Numbered from the stretch's first letter, positions 34,025-43,588 are shown. The stretch: DNA of 50,817 nt from Flavobacteriaceae bacterium UBA5534 (GCA_002426015.1 DINS01000032.1:1-50817); one strand, 5' to 3'. The notes: generated by a model from the letters alone, not told the origin. A program made the numbers and translations.

Positions 34025-34681
34025 ATGCCATTAAGTCAATACATACTAAACGATATAAAACCCCTCAACATTAATGACAAGGTCAGTGACCTTAAAATGA
34101 TGTTCAATGAACTTACCTATTCACATGTGCCAATTGAAAATGGTGGTGTTTATATGGGTTGTATTTCTGAAAACGACGCTTATTGCTTTGAAGGCGACCG
34201 AACTATCGCAGATTGCAATTATGCTTTTGAAGGGTTTTATGTTCGGTCACATACCACTTGGTTGGATGTTTTGGAGGCATTTGCACAAAATTCGTGCAAT
34301 ATTATGCCTGTTTTGAATGAAAAAAACACCTATTTGGGTTATTATGAGTTAAACGACATTATCGGTTTGTTTAATGAAACTCCTTTTTTTGCAGAACCTG
34401 GAGGTATTTTGATTATAGAGAAAGGAATACAAGATTACTCATTCAGTGAAATCAGCCAAATTGTGGAATCAAATGAAGCAAAGCTTTTAGGTGCTTTTAT
34501 CTCGAAAATGGAAAGTGACGTCATTCAAATAACCATAAAAATTGGCAATAGTGGATTGAATGATGTGATACAGACCTTTAGACGCTATAGTTACAACATT
34601 GTATCAGGACATGAAGAAGACTCCTATATAGAAAGTCTAAAAGAACGTTCAGAATATTTGAGAAAATACCTTGACATATAA
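34025..34681 (+). CDS. CBS-domain protein with C-terminal ACT-like region
   Basis: The 218-residue cytoplasmic protein has two CBS repeats: NDIKPLNINDKVSDLKMMFNELTYSHVPIENGGVYMGCISENDAY, then HTTWLDVLEAFAQNSCNIMPVLNEKNTYLGYYELNDIIGLF. An about 75-residue C-terminal region with an ACT-like pattern follows (EPGGILIIEKGIQDYSFSEISQIVE...). CBS pairs bind adenine nucleotides and act as sensors. It lies 3 nt before nadK, and this pairing is conserved in flavobacteria. A role in reading the energy or NAD state to tune nadK or cell-wall genes is plausible but not shown. Confidence 0.88.
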   Translation: MPLSQYILNDIKPLNINDKVSDLKMMFNELTYSHVPIENGGVYMGCISENDAYCFEGDRTIADCNYAFEGFYVRSHTTWLDVLEAFAQNSCNIMPVLNEKNTYLGYYELNDIIGLFNETPFFAEPGGILIIEKGIQDYSFSEISQIVESNEAKLLGAFISKMESDVIQITIKIGNSGLNDVIQTFRRYSYNIVSGHEEDSYIESLKERSEYLRKYLDI

Positions 34682-34684
34682 ACA

Positions 34685-35560
34685 ATGAAGATAGCAATCT
34701 ACGGTCAATTTTACCATATCAATACGCTATCTAGCATTGATACACTTCTTGTGGCACTTACCCATAAAAATATAGATGTCCACATAAAAAGGGATTATTA
34801 CAACCTTATTTCTCAACAAGATAAAAAGTTTGCAAATTTTAAAACATTCGACCAATTAGATAACTCCTTTGATTTACTCATAAGCATTGGAGGTGATGGT
34901 ACCATCTTAAGAGCCGTCACTTATGTCAGAGATTTAGGCATCCCTATTGTCGGAATCAATACAGGTCGACTTGGGTTTTTGGCTACCATACAGACTGATG
35001 ATATTGATGATGCCATTAATCAGATACTCGAAAAACGTTATAAAATTTCTGAACGCACATTATTGAGCATTGAAACCAATCCAAAAAACAACGACATTGT
35101 CGAAACCAATTTTGCACTAAACGAAATTGCGGTCAGCAGAAAAAATACGACTTCGATGATTAAAGTCGAAACACATTTAAATGAAGAATATCTTACATCA
35201 TATTGGGCTGACGGTTTGATTATTTCAACACCTACAGGCTCAACAGGCTATTCGTTAAGTTGTGGTGGACCCGTTATTTCACCAGATGCAGACAGTTTTG
35301 TGCTAACACCTATAGCGCCACATAATTTGAATGCTCGCCCATTGGTCATTCCAGACAGTACCGAAATACAACTAAAAGTGGATGGAAGAGAAGACCAATA
35401 CTTAATATCTTTAGACTCCAGAATAGCCACTTTACATAACGACACCATCGTCACCATCAAAAAAGCACCCTTCAAAATAAAGATGGTCGAGCTCATAAGC
35501 GAAAGTTTTATCGATACCCTCCGCAAAAAATTACTTTGGGGAGAAGATAAGCGCAATTAA
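34685..35560 (+). CDS. nadK: NAD kinase
   Basis: The 291-residue enzyme phosphorylates NAD to NADP. The catalytic GGDGT motif is in LLISIGGDGTILRAVTYVRDL, followed by PIVGINTGRLGFLATI, the NE motif in FALNEIAVSRKNTTSMI, and the SPTGSTGYSLSCGGP loop that binds the NAD and the phosphate. The C-terminal VDGREDQYLISLDSRI matches as well. It follows the CBS gene closely; a 99-nt gap with a TATATTTG box (35635-35642) precedes the next gene. Length is normal. Confidence 0.97.
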   Translation: MKIAIYGQFYHINTLSSIDTLLVALTHKNIDVHIKRDYYNLISQQDKKFANFKTFDQLDNSFDLLISIGGDGTILRAVTYVRDLGIPIVGINTGRLGFLATIQTDDIDDAINQILEKRYKISERTLLSIETNPKNNDIVETNFALNEIAVSRKNTTSMIKVETHLNEEYLTSYWADGLIISTPTGSTGYSLSCGGPVISPDADSFVLTPIAPHNLNARPLVIPDSTEIQLKVDGREDQYLISLDSRIATLHNDTIVTIKKAPFKIKMVELISESFIDTLRKKLLWGEDKRN

Positions 35561-35659
35561 ACAATAAAACCTTATAAATACTGTTTATCTGTAATACTAT
35601 TTGTCTCAAATTATTATAGGCAATTCATATTTATTATATTTGCAAACTTTTAAAAATTT

Positions 35660-36349
35660 ATGAGGTACATAATCGTATTTTTATTTAGTGTTCTATTTGT
35701 TCAAACTAGCCAAGCCCAAATCTATGAAATTGGTGTTTTTGCAGGTGGAAGTAATTTTATAGGAGATGTTGGCGATACCAAATATATTGCACCTAACAGC
35801 CCCGCTCTTGGAGCAATATTAAAATGGAACCGAAGTCCAAGACATTCGTGGAGAGTTTCTATTATATATGCCGACCTTGTAGGTGATGATAGCAAGTCTA
35901 GCGACCCAAGACGTATAGAGCGCGGTTATGAATTTGATAGTAATTTACTTGAAATTTCTGCTGGAATGGAATTTACTTTTTTTGATTTTAACCTGCATGG
36001 CAATGGCAATAAGTCGACGCCTTATTTATATACTGGAATTACAACAGCTAGGCACGAAAACTTTTATTTTGATCAAAACGGCGTACTGACTTCCGAAAAT
36101 ACAAATAGTTGGGCTTATGGCATACCTATGGTATTAGGATTCAAGACAACAGTTACCGATCATCTCATTTTAGCTGCCGAAATAGGTGTTCGCTATACCT
36201 TTTCTGATGAAATTGATGGCAGTGTGCCAGATGCACCTTATCGACAAGGATTTAGCTTCGGAAACCTGAACAGTAATGATTGGTACACGTTTACAGGACT
36301 AACATTAACCTATACTTTTGGTCAAAGACCATGTTATTGCAGTTATTAG
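35660..36349 (+). CDS. DUF6089-family outer-membrane beta-barrel protein
   Basis: The 229-residue protein has a signal peptide (MRYIIVFLFSVLFVQTSQAQ) and a small beta barrel, with alternating aromatic strands such as YEIGVFAGGSNFIGDVGDTKYIAPNSPALGAILKW and a final strand TFTGLTLTYTFGQRPCYCSY. It belongs to the family (DUF6089) found in Bacteroidota beside uppS and bamA. Gliding-motility and T9SS roles have been reported for related PorG-type proteins, so a part in T9SS is plausible. The C-terminal CYC pair is notable. Its stop is directly followed by the uppS ATG with no gap. Confidence 0.85.
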   Translation: MRYIIVFLFSVLFVQTSQAQIYEIGVFAGGSNFIGDVGDTKYIAPNSPALGAILKWNRSPRHSWRVSIIYADLVGDDSKSSDPRRIERGYEFDSNLLEISAGMEFTFFDFNLHGNGNKSTPYLYTGITTARHENFYFDQNGVLTSENTNSWAYGIPMVLGFKTTVTDHLILAAEIGVRYTFSDEIDGSVPDAPYRQGFSFGNLNSNDWYTFTGLTLTYTFGQRPCYCSY

Positions 36350-37090
36350 ATGAATAGTAAAAACCAAATACTACAAGGCAAATTGCCAAATCATTTAGCC
36401 ATCATTATGGATGGTAATGGCCGTTGGGCAAAACAACAAGGTTTTATGCGAGTCATTGGTCATGAAAACGGAACCAAAGCTGTGAGAGAAGTTGTAGAAG
36501 CAAGTGCCGAAATTGGTATCAAACATTTAACACTCTATGCGTTTTCAACTGAAAACTGGAACCGACCAAAGCTAGAAGTTCAAACCTTAATGAAGCTTTT
36601 GGTAAAGTCACTCAAAAAAGAAATCAAAACTTTACAGGACAACAACATCAAACTTTCCGCCATTGGCAATCTTAATGATTTGCCAAAAAAAGCTAAAGCC
36701 GAACTTCTAGAAGTTATTGACAAAACAAAAACTAATGACCGAATGACTTTAACTCTCGCCCTAAGCTATGGCTCGCGCGAAGAGTTAATAACTGCCATGA
36801 AAGAGATAAGCCATAAAGTTAAAAATAATATAATTTCCGTCGAAACTATTGACGAATCCATTATAAATAAGCATCTTTACACGCACAATTTGCCTGACGT
36901 AGATTTACTAATCAGAACAAGTGGTGAACAACGAATAAGCAACTTCCTTTTATGGCAAATTGCTTATGCCGAATTATACTTTACACCTATACTTTGGCCA
37001 GATTTTAAAAAACAAGATTTATACGATGCTTTGATTAATTATCAAAACAGAGAACGACGATTTGGAAAAACAAGTGAACAACTTAGCTAA
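36350..37090 (+). CDS. uppS: Undecaprenyl diphosphate synthase (isoprenyl transferase)
   Basis: The 246-residue cis-prenyltransferase extends farnesyl diphosphate with isopentenyl units to the C55 carrier used for peptidoglycan, LPS and glycan export. It has HLAIIMDGNGRWAKQQG with the catalytic aspartate, the TLYAFSTENWNRP segment, LALSYGSREEL and LPDVDLLIRTSGEQRISNFLLWQIAYAELYFTPILWPDF near the end. Length is typical. It abuts the DUF6089 gene and is tightly linked to bamA downstream. The cluster combines lipid-carrier, barrel assembly and chaperone functions for the envelope. Confidence 0.97.
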   Translation: MNSKNQILQGKLPNHLAIIMDGNGRWAKQQGFMRVIGHENGTKAVREVVEASAEIGIKHLTLYAFSTENWNRPKLEVQTLMKLLVKSLKKEIKTLQDNNIKLSAIGNLNDLPKKAKAELLEVIDKTKTNDRMTLTLALSYGSREELITAMKEISHKVKNNIISVETIDESIINKHLYTHNLPDVDLLIRTSGEQRISNFLLWQIAYAELYFTPILWPDFKKQDLYDALINYQNRERRFGKTSEQLS

Positions 37091-37100
37091 CAAAATACCT

Positions 37101-39677
37101 TTGAAAACTTACATCAACACATTTTTCATTACCCTACTTTTTATTTTCACAAATTCAATAACTGCACAAGATATTGAATTCAATAATGGAAAAAAATATG
37201 TCATTGGCGATATTACAGTCACAGGAAATACAACCTTTAGCCCCCAAACTGTAGTTACCTATTCTGGTCTGCGCAAAGGTGAAGAAATAATGATTCCAGG
37301 TGAAACCATTAGTAACGCATTAAAAAAATTATGGAAATCTAATTTGTTTAGCAGTATTGAAATTTACCTTATAAAGACTGAAGATAATATTGCCTATTTA
37401 GAGATAAGTCTAGCTGATTTGCCAGAACTTAACGAAGTAGAAATAAAAGGTGTGAAAAAGTCCAAAAAGGAAGCTTTAATAAAAGACAACAAACTTAACA
37501 AAGGTGTAAAAGTTACCGAAAACCTGTTAACAACTACCAAAAACTATCTGACCAACAAATACAAAAAAGATGGTTTTTATAATACCAACGTAATCATCAA
37601 TACTATCGAAGTTAAAGACTCTATTGAAAAAAGCAGAGTGAATATGATTATAAACATCGATAAAGGTGAAAAAATAAAAGTTCAAGATATTACCTTCAGT
37701 GGCAACGAAAAATTCAGCGATAAGAAGCTTCGTAAAGTCATGAAAAACACTAAACAAAAGAATCCTATTCGATTACTAAAGCGTTCTAAATATATCAAAG
37801 ACAACTACAAAGAAGACCTGGTAAGCCTTATCGACAAGTACAAAGAAAATGGCTACAGAGACGCTCGAATCTTATCAGATTCAATAATCAATAATGGAGA
37901 TAACACGATATCAATTAATATTAATGTTGAAGAAGGGGAGAAATACACGTTCGGAAAAATCACTTTTGTCGGAAACAGTGTCTATACAGACCAACAATTA
38001 AATAGTATTTTAAGGATAAAAGAAGGAGATACTTACAACGGTGTGGAGTTAAAAAAGAGAATTGCAGATGACTCAAAACCAGATGCTGAAGATATTACCA
38101 ACCTTTACCAAAACACTGGATATTTATTCTCTAGTATTAACCCTGTCGAAGTCAGTGCTGATGGAAACGTAATTGACATGGAAATCAGAATATCGGAAGG
38201 TAAACCAGCTTATTTCAATAACGTAACCGTTGTAGGGAATGATAAAACCAATGACCATGTTATTTATAGAGAGTTGCGCACACGTCCTGGACAATTGTAC
38301 AGCAAACTAGATGTTGTTCGTACTATTAGAGAACTAGGTCAGTTGGGTTATTTTGACGCCCAAGAATTAAGTCCAAACTTTAAAAACCCAAACCCAAATG
38401 ATGGAACTTTAGATATGGAGTATTCTGTTGTTGAGCGTGGAGGGAGCCAAATAGAACTACAAGGTGGTTATGGTGGAGGTGGTTTCATTGGGACACTTGG
38501 TTTGTCTTTCAACAATTTTGCCATCAAGGATATTTTCAAAAAAGACGCTTACAAACCTGTCCCAGCTGGTGACGGTCAAAGTTTAGCCTTACGTTTACAG
38601 GCAAGTCGTTTTTACCAAACTTATAGTTTTTCATTCACCGAACCATGGTTAGGCGGAAAACGACCTGTTCAACTAACAACATCATTATCACATACCAAGC
38701 AATTTTTATATAATCCTATAACAAGAGATGCCGATAAAAGCAAACGATTCAATATTACTGGTATTTCAGTCGGTTTAGCTAAGCGTTTATCTGTTCCAGA
38801 TGATTATTTTACATTATCGCAAGCTGTTAGTTTTCAACATTACGATTTAAAAAACTACAACACTGGGCTATTTACCTTTGGTAATGGTTATTCAAACAAT
38901 TTAGCCTATACCATAGGCTTAAGTAGAAATAATACGTTTACCGATCCAATCTATCCAATGGGAGGTTCTAGTTTTTCTGTTACAGCAAAACTATCTGTCC
39001 CTTATTCATTGTTAAATAACGTAGACTATGACGCTCTTTCTAGGGAATATGACGAACAATTGGAAATTAGAGATAACGCAAGTAGTACAACAGATCCTAT
39101 TTATATTGCAGCCAATGATAGAGTTGCAGAAATAGATCAAGAGCGTTACAAATGGTTAGAATTCTATAAAGTAAAATTCAAAGCAGACTGGTACACCAAA
39201 GTTGTTGACAAATTAGTTATCAAATCTGGTTTAGAATTTGGATTCCTTGGCGCCTATAACAACAATAGAGGGGTGATTCCTTTTGAACGTTTCTTTGTTG
39301 GAGGTGACGGTTTGGGCAACTATTCTTTAGACGGAAGAGAATCCATTGCTTTGCGTGGCTACCCTAACCAATCATTATCATCGCAAGATGGAGGGACAAT
39401 CTACAATAAGTTTTCTTTAGAACTTCGTTATCCAATTACACTTGGTCAACAAGCAAAAATATATGCTCTAGGTTTTGTTGAAGGAGGTGCTTCATTCGAC
39501 AACTTTAGAGACTATAACCCATTTAGCATCAATCGTTCTGCAGGTATGGGATTGCGTATTTTTATGCCAGCATTTGGATTGCTAGGTATCGATTTCGGTC
39601 ATGGATTCGATGCCCTGCCTGGCCAAACAGTTAAGAATGGTTGGGAAACCCACTTTATTATTGGACAACAATTTTAA
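37101..39677 (+). CDS. bamA: Outer membrane protein assembly factor BamA
   Basis: The protein of about 858 residues is the central Omp85 component that inserts beta-barrel proteins in the outer membrane. A signal peptide (KTYINTFFITLLFIFTNSITAQ) is followed by five POTRA domains (about 25-450), with repeat segments such as YVIGDITVTGNTTFS, KVQDITFSGNEKFS and YTFGKITFVGNSVYT. A 16-strand barrel with FFVGGDGLGNYSLDGRESIALRGYPNQSL and the C-terminal ...WETHFIIGQQF end it. No ATG precedes the signal peptide. Non-ATG starts possible in frame are TTG 37062, GTG 37074 and TTG 37101; I take 37101, which starts the signal peptide cleanly 10 nt after uppS. Confidence 0.94.
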   Translation: MKTYINTFFITLLFIFTNSITAQDIEFNNGKKYVIGDITVTGNTTFSPQTVVTYSGLRKGEEIMIPGETISNALKKLWKSNLFSSIEIYLIKTEDNIAYLEISLADLPELNEVEIKGVKKSKKEALIKDNKLNKGVKVTENLLTTTKNYLTNKYKKDGFYNTNVIINTIEVKDSIEKSRVNMIINIDKGEKIKVQDITFSGNEKFSDKKLRKVMKNTKQKNPIRLLKRSKYIKDNYKEDLVSLIDKYKENGYRDARILSDSIINNGDNTISININVEEGEKYTFGKITFVGNSVYTDQQLNSILRIKEGDTYNGVELKKRIADDSKPDAEDITNLYQNTGYLFSSINPVEVSADGNVIDMEIRISEGKPAYFNNVTVVGNDKTNDHVIYRELRTRPGQLYSKLDVVRTIRELGQLGYFDAQELSPNFKNPNPNDGTLDMEYSVVERGGSQIELQGGYGGGGFIGTLGLSFNNFAIKDIFKKDAYKPVPAGDGQSLALRLQASRFYQTYSFSFTEPWLGGKRPVQLTTSLSHTKQFLYNPITRDADKSKRFNITGISVGLAKRLSVPDDYFTLSQAVSFQHYDLKNYNTGLFTFGNGYSNNLAYTIGLSRNNTFTDPIYPMGGSSFSVTAKLSVPYSLLNNVDYDALSREYDEQLEIRDNASSTTDPIYIAANDRVAEIDQERYKWLEFYKVKFKADWYTKVVDKLVIKSGLEFGFLGAYNNNRGVIPFERFFVGGDGLGNYSLDGRESIALRGYPNQSLSSQDGGTIYNKFSLELRYPITLGQQAKIYALGFVEGGASFDNFRDYNPFSINRSAGMGLRIFMPAFGLLGIDFGHGFDALPGQTVKNGWETHFIIGQQF

Positions 39678-39844
39678 CTTTGGCACGATATTTTCTAATG
39701 TAACTTTAATGATTTAGCCCTAGTGTTAAAATTTTTTAGAATTTATTTCGTTAATTTGAAAAATAATAACAAGGCAGGATCACGAGTAACATCTGTCTGT
39801 CATTTTTTAGAATTGATAACAATACATCATAAAATTATAAACAG

Positions 39845-40858
39845 ATGAAACATAAAGTTCTTTTTTTAATGGTAATGATAAGTCTAACTAGCTTTATATC
39901 TAATGCTCAACGAGGTGTTAGAATAGGCTATATAGATACCGAATATATTCTTCAAAACGTCCCAGAGTATCAAGATGCAACTGCTCAATTAGAAAAAAAG
40001 GTTCAAGACTGGAAAGCAGAAATTGAACAACGCCTAACAGCAATTGACACGAAGAAAAAACAACTTAATAGTGAAAGTGTCCTTTTGACAAAAGAACTAT
40101 ACGAAGAACGTTTAGAAGACATTGCGTTTGAAGAAGCAGAAATATTGGACTATCAACAAAAACGATTTGGCCCAAATGGTGATTTAATGATTCAAAAGAA
40201 ACAATTGATTCAGCCTATCCAAGATCAGATTTTTGCAGCAGTACAAGAAATTGCAGGCAACAAACAATATGATTTTATATTTGACAAATCGGCCGATGTA
40301 GTGATGTTATATTCTGCTGAACGTTTTGATATCAGCGAATTGGTATTAAGAAGCATCACGCGTTCATCAAAACGTACACAAGCACAAACAAAAGCCGAAA
40401 GACGAGAAGCAGAAAAAGAAGATGTTGTCCCAGTAATCAATGAAGAGTTAGATGCAAGACAACAAGCAATTGAAGACAAAAAGGCTGAACGCGAAAAAGC
40501 AATTAAAGAACGTCAGGATGCTCAATTAAAAACGAGAGATTCGTTAAAAGCAGCAGCTGAAGCCAGACGACAAAAAATAATTGAAGATAGAGCAAAAGCT
40601 AAAGAAGAACGTGAACAAGCAAATAATCCTAATGATAGCACATCAGCAAAAAATGCGGTACCTAAAGCCGGATCAGAAGCAGGAAAAACAACAGAGCAAA
40701 CAGCAGAAGATAAAAAGGCCAAAGCATTAAGTGACAGAGAACAACGAAAAAAAGAATTAGAAGAACGTAAAGCAAAAATTCTTGCTGCACGTAAAAAAGC
40801 GAAGGAAGAACGCGAAGGAAAAACTAAAGAAAACGATTCAGTACCAGATAATAACTAA
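39845..40858 (+). CDS. OmpH/Skp-family periplasmic chaperone with long charged tail
   Basis: The 337-residue protein has a signal peptide (about 1-21) and an OmpH/Skp domain (about 22-175): RIGYIDTEYILQNVPEYQDATAQLEKKVQDWKAEIEQ, then a coiled coil, and KQYDFIFDKSADVVMLYSAERFDISELVLRSI. Skp trimers hold unfolded outer-membrane proteins in the periplasm. Residues 185-337 are an extra low-complexity Lys/Glu/Ala/Arg-rich helix (EERKAKILAARKKAKEEREG), absent from E. coli Skp of 161 residues. It is followed by a second OmpH gene, downstream of bamA. Confidence 0.93.
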   Translation: MKHKVLFLMVMISLTSFISNAQRGVRIGYIDTEYILQNVPEYQDATAQLEKKVQDWKAEIEQRLTAIDTKKKQLNSESVLLTKELYEERLEDIAFEEAEILDYQQKRFGPNGDLMIQKKQLIQPIQDQIFAAVQEIAGNKQYDFIFDKSADVVMLYSAERFDISELVLRSITRSSKRTQAQTKAERREAEKEDVVPVINEELDARQQAIEDKKAEREKAIKERQDAQLKTRDSLKAAAEARRQKIIEDRAKAKEEREQANNPNDSTSAKNAVPKAGSEAGKTTEQTAEDKKAKALSDREQRKKELEERKAKILAARKKAKEEREGKTKENDSVPDNN

Positions 40859-40902
40859 ATAATAACAAACAATAATTTATAACACGTAACACAATTTCGA
40901 AA

Positions 40903-41412
40903 ATGAAACAATTTAAAACCCTTTTATTTGCAGCCTTACTTTTTGTTGGAGCAACTAGTTTCACCAATGCACAAAGTAAAATTGCACATATTAATACCAA
41001 TGAATTGATTGAAGCAATGCCGCAAATGAAAACTGCAAAAGCAGAATTAGAAAAGCTTTCTAAAGCATATGAGGCTCAAATTCAAGAAATGGCAACAGAA
41101 TATCAAAATAAGCTAAAACAATACCAAGCTGAAGTTGATACCAAAACTGAAGAAGAAAACTCAAAAAGAGCTCAAGAAGTGCAAACTATGGAGCAAAGTA
41201 TTCGTCAATTTCAAGGACAGGCTCAACAAGACCTCCAAAAAAAGGAAAGCGAATTATTAAAGCCAATATTTGATAAAGCTAAAGAAGCTATTCAAAAAGT
41301 TGCCAAAGCACAAGGTTTTCAATATGTATTAGACTCTACACAAGGATCTGGCGTATTGTTGGCTGATGGTAAAGACCTTATGGTCGATGTTAAAAAAGAA
41401 TTAGGATTCTAA
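40903..41412 (+). CDS. OmpH/Skp-family periplasmic chaperone
   Basis: The 169-residue protein has a signal peptide (MKQFKTLLFAALLFVGATSFTNAQ) and one complete OmpH/Skp domain: KIAHINTNELIEAMPQMKTAKAELEKLSKAYEAQIQEMATEYQNKLKQYQ, a coiled coil, and a C-terminal KAQGFQYVLDSTQGSGVLLADGKDLMVDVKKELGF. This is close to the usual Skp length and lacks the charged tail of its neighbour, so it is the more canonical copy. The tandem arrangement with bamA upstream places it in outer-membrane protein assembly. A terminator follows. Confidence 0.95.
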   Translation: MKQFKTLLFAALLFVGATSFTNAQSKIAHINTNELIEAMPQMKTAKAELEKLSKAYEAQIQEMATEYQNKLKQYQAEVDTKTEEENSKRAQEVQTMEQSIRQFQGQAQQDLQKKESELLKPIFDKAKEAIQKVAKAQGFQYVLDSTQGSGVLLADGKDLMVDVKKELGF

Positions 41413-41436
41413 TTTATTTTTAAATAAAATTATACG

Positions 41437-41465
41437 AAGCCACTTTCTAACAAGTGGCTTTTTTT
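41437..41465 (+). terminator. Intrinsic terminator after the OmpH pair
   Basis: AAGCCACTT and AAGTGGCTT form a 9-bp stem with loop TCTAAC, followed by five or more Ts. murI starts 12 nt further on, and its own -7-like TATTTTTG overlaps the T-tract. Confidence 0.88.
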
Positions 41466-41476
41466 ATTTTTGCAAT

Positions 41477-42256
41477 ATGAGTACACAACCTATTGGTATT
41501 TTTGATTCTGGTATTGGTGGCACATCAATTTTTAAAGAAATTCATGCGCTTTTGCCCAACGAGCATACTATATATCTTGCTGACAGTTTCAACGCTCCTT
41601 ATGGTAATAAAACCAAAGAAGAAATCATCGCGTTAAGCAAAAAAAATACCGAATTGCTCATCAAAAAAGGATGCAAACTTATTGTTGTTGCATGCAATAC
41701 AGCTACCACAAATGCCATAAAAATTTTAAGAGCCACCTATGATATTCCCTTTATAGGCATTGAACCAGCTATAAAACCTGCTGCTCTACAAACCAAAACT
41801 GGAGCCATTGGCATTTTGGCCACCAAAGGAACCCTCTCTAGCGAGCTGTTCCATCGCACAACAGATTTATACAGTAATGGAATCAATGTCATAGAACAGG
41901 TCGGTAAAGGCATTGTCGATTTAATTGAGGAAGGAAAATCGGATAGTGAAGAAATGAAATTATTATTGGAAACCTATCTTAAACCTATGATCGATGCCAA
42001 CATCGATTATTTGGTCTTGGGCTGCACACATTACCCATATCTAATTCCCTTATTAATGGATATGCTCCCAAAACAAGTAAAAATCATTGACTCTGGCGAA
42101 GCTGTCGCCAAACAAACCAAAGCCATTTTAGAAAAACATCAGCTATTAAACACTAAAGTCACCAAACCAAAAAATCAATTTTTTACTAATGGTAATGTTT
42201 ATGTTCTAGATGATATCTTAAATAAAAAATTTAAAGTAGAATACTTAAAATTTTAA
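41477..42256 (+). CDS. murI: Glutamate racemase
   Basis: The 259-residue cofactor-independent enzyme supplies D-glutamate for peptidoglycan. The two catalytic cysteines are in LIVVACNTATTNAIK and LVLGCTHYPYLIPLL. The start QPIGIFDSGIGGTSIFKEI gives the aspartate-serine pair and the substrate-binding glycines, and YLADSFNAPYGNKTKEEI is typical. Length is normal. A T-rich -7-like box is only 4 nt before the ATG, so any promoter there would give an almost leaderless message. The gene ends the envelope cluster and has a weak hairpin after it. Confidence 0.97.
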   Translation: MSTQPIGIFDSGIGGTSIFKEIHALLPNEHTIYLADSFNAPYGNKTKEEIIALSKKNTELLIKKGCKLIVVACNTATTNAIKILRATYDIPFIGIEPAIKPAALQTKTGAIGILATKGTLSSELFHRTTDLYSNGINVIEQVGKGIVDLIEEGKSDSEEMKLLLETYLKPMIDANIDYLVLGCTHYPYLIPLLMDMLPKQVKIIDSGEAVAKQTKAILEKHQLLNTKVTKPKNQFFTNGNVYVLDDILNKKFKVEYLKF

Positions 42257-42260
42257 TTAT

Positions 42261-42286
42261 TAGATTTTTTATACTTGAAAAATCTA
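42261..42286 (+). terminator. Weak AT-rich hairpin after murI
   Basis: TAGATTTTT and AAAAATCTA form a 9-bp stem with loop TATACTTG, followed by GCTTATTTTTAC. It is AT-rich and so weak; it is a plausible end of the murI message. Confidence 0.4.
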
Positions 42287-42481
42287 GCTTATTTTTACTA
42301 CTTTTTATTTAGAATGAATTTAAATATATAACACGTTACACGTATATTTTTGAATATCAGTGATTTATATTTTTTAGATTTGTTAAAATTGTTAAAATTT
42401 TAACAGAAAAATATTTTTTACTCTGACTAATTTTTGTATTGGATTATTATATACATTAGCTTAAATTTTAAATTAATCTAT

Positions 42482-43492
42482 ATGAAAAAAACTTTACTTT
42501 TAGTAACATTCATTTCTGGATGTTTTTTTGCTAATGCCCAATCATTACAATCAGAGAATTTTAATGCATTGACCATTGGCAACGTCGGAACCGACATCAC
42601 AGGAGTAACTGCTGGTCAAGGCGGCTGGCTTACTTACACTGCAGTTGGTGCCAATTCCAATTTTCAAATTGTTAATGAAGTAAGCGGTCCTTATGTGAAA
42701 GTTTTACAAATTACGGGACCAGCAAACGCCACAGACACCAGATATGTTTGGAAAGATGGCTTAAATACTGCTTGGGCTGCAAGAACTTCAGGAAACAATA
42801 TTTTGGATATTGAATATGATTTTTTTACAGGGCCTGCTACTACTAGTAAAAGTTCAACAGGGATGAGATTGTTTAATGCCGCAGGTCAAACTATGGCTGG
42901 CTTTCAGTTTATACATGAAACAAAAATCTTAACGGGTTTAGCTCGTTACAATAACAATGGGACCATTAATACTTACTCTTTTAATTTGGTAACTGGTGGA
43001 TTGGTGCTTACTGCAAACACTTGGTATCGAATTGGGTTTTCATTCAACAAAACAACAGGACAGGTTATTTGGAAAGGAACAGGCTTTTATGGAGGTGTTA
43101 TTGGTACCGAAATTGGCGTAGACCCATTAGAAGCCGACTTTATACTTGTTGGAGGCACAAATAACACTGTAGTTACCGTTGTTAAATTTGATGGATACAC
43201 CGCAACCGCAACTGCTGTAGAGGCGTTGGGAGTTCCTGAAGTCTCATTAGCAAGTCCAACCGTTACAGTATATCCAAATCCTGTGAAACACATTTTAAAT
43301 TTATCTGTGTCCAACAATTTAGATGTGTCTAAAGTAGATATTATGGACATCAACGGACGACTTGTTAAGACAGTCGCTCTCAACAATATTTCTAACAAAC
43401 AAATTGATGTTTCTGAACTAAATGCAGGAATGTATTTGTTGAATATCTACTCAAATGAAGGGAAAATCACTAAAAAGATAATCAAAGAGTAA
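42482..43492 (+). CDS. Secreted protein with T9SS C-terminal sorting domain
   Basis: The 336-residue protein starts with a signal peptide (MKKTLLLVTFISGCFFANAQ) and ends with a type A T9SS sorting domain (about 262-336): VTVYPNPVKHILNLSVSNNLDVSKVDIMDINGRLV then DVSELNAGMYLLNIYSNEGKITKKIIKE. The YPNP and GMYLLN features are diagnostic. The middle (20-255) is a beta-rich domain with ENFNALTIGNVGTDITG and WYRIGFSFNKTTGQVIWKGTG segments, like a concanavalin-type jelly roll. No catalytic residues are apparent, so adhesion or carbohydrate binding is a guess. The ATG at 42482 is chosen over 42434 because it begins the signal peptide. Confidence 0.9.
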   Translation: MKKTLLLVTFISGCFFANAQSLQSENFNALTIGNVGTDITGVTAGQGGWLTYTAVGANSNFQIVNEVSGPYVKVLQITGPANATDTRYVWKDGLNTAWAARTSGNNILDIEYDFFTGPATTSKSSTGMRLFNAAGQTMAGFQFIHETKILTGLARYNNNGTINTYSFNLVTGGLVLTANTWYRIGFSFNKTTGQVIWKGTGFYGGVIGTEIGVDPLEADFILVGGTNNTVVTVVKFDGYTATATAVEALGVPEVSLASPTVTVYPNPVKHILNLSVSNNLDVSKVDIMDINGRLVKTVALNNISNKQIDVSELNAGMYLLNIYSNEGKITKKIIKE

Positions 43493-43524
43493 TATTTCAT
43501 TTTTTAGATTAATGGCAAAAAATC

Positions 43525-43562
43525 AAAAACAGGCTGTCAAAAATTGACAGCCTGTTTTTTTT
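43525..43562. terminator. Strong bidirectional terminator after the T9SS gene
   Basis: AAAAACAGGCTGTCAA and TTGACAGCCTGTTTTT form a 16-bp perfect stem with a three-base loop, with A- and T-runs on both sides. It lies between two convergent genes. Confidence 0.93.
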
Positions 43563-43588
43563 GTATTTGATAACTATTATTATTTTTT

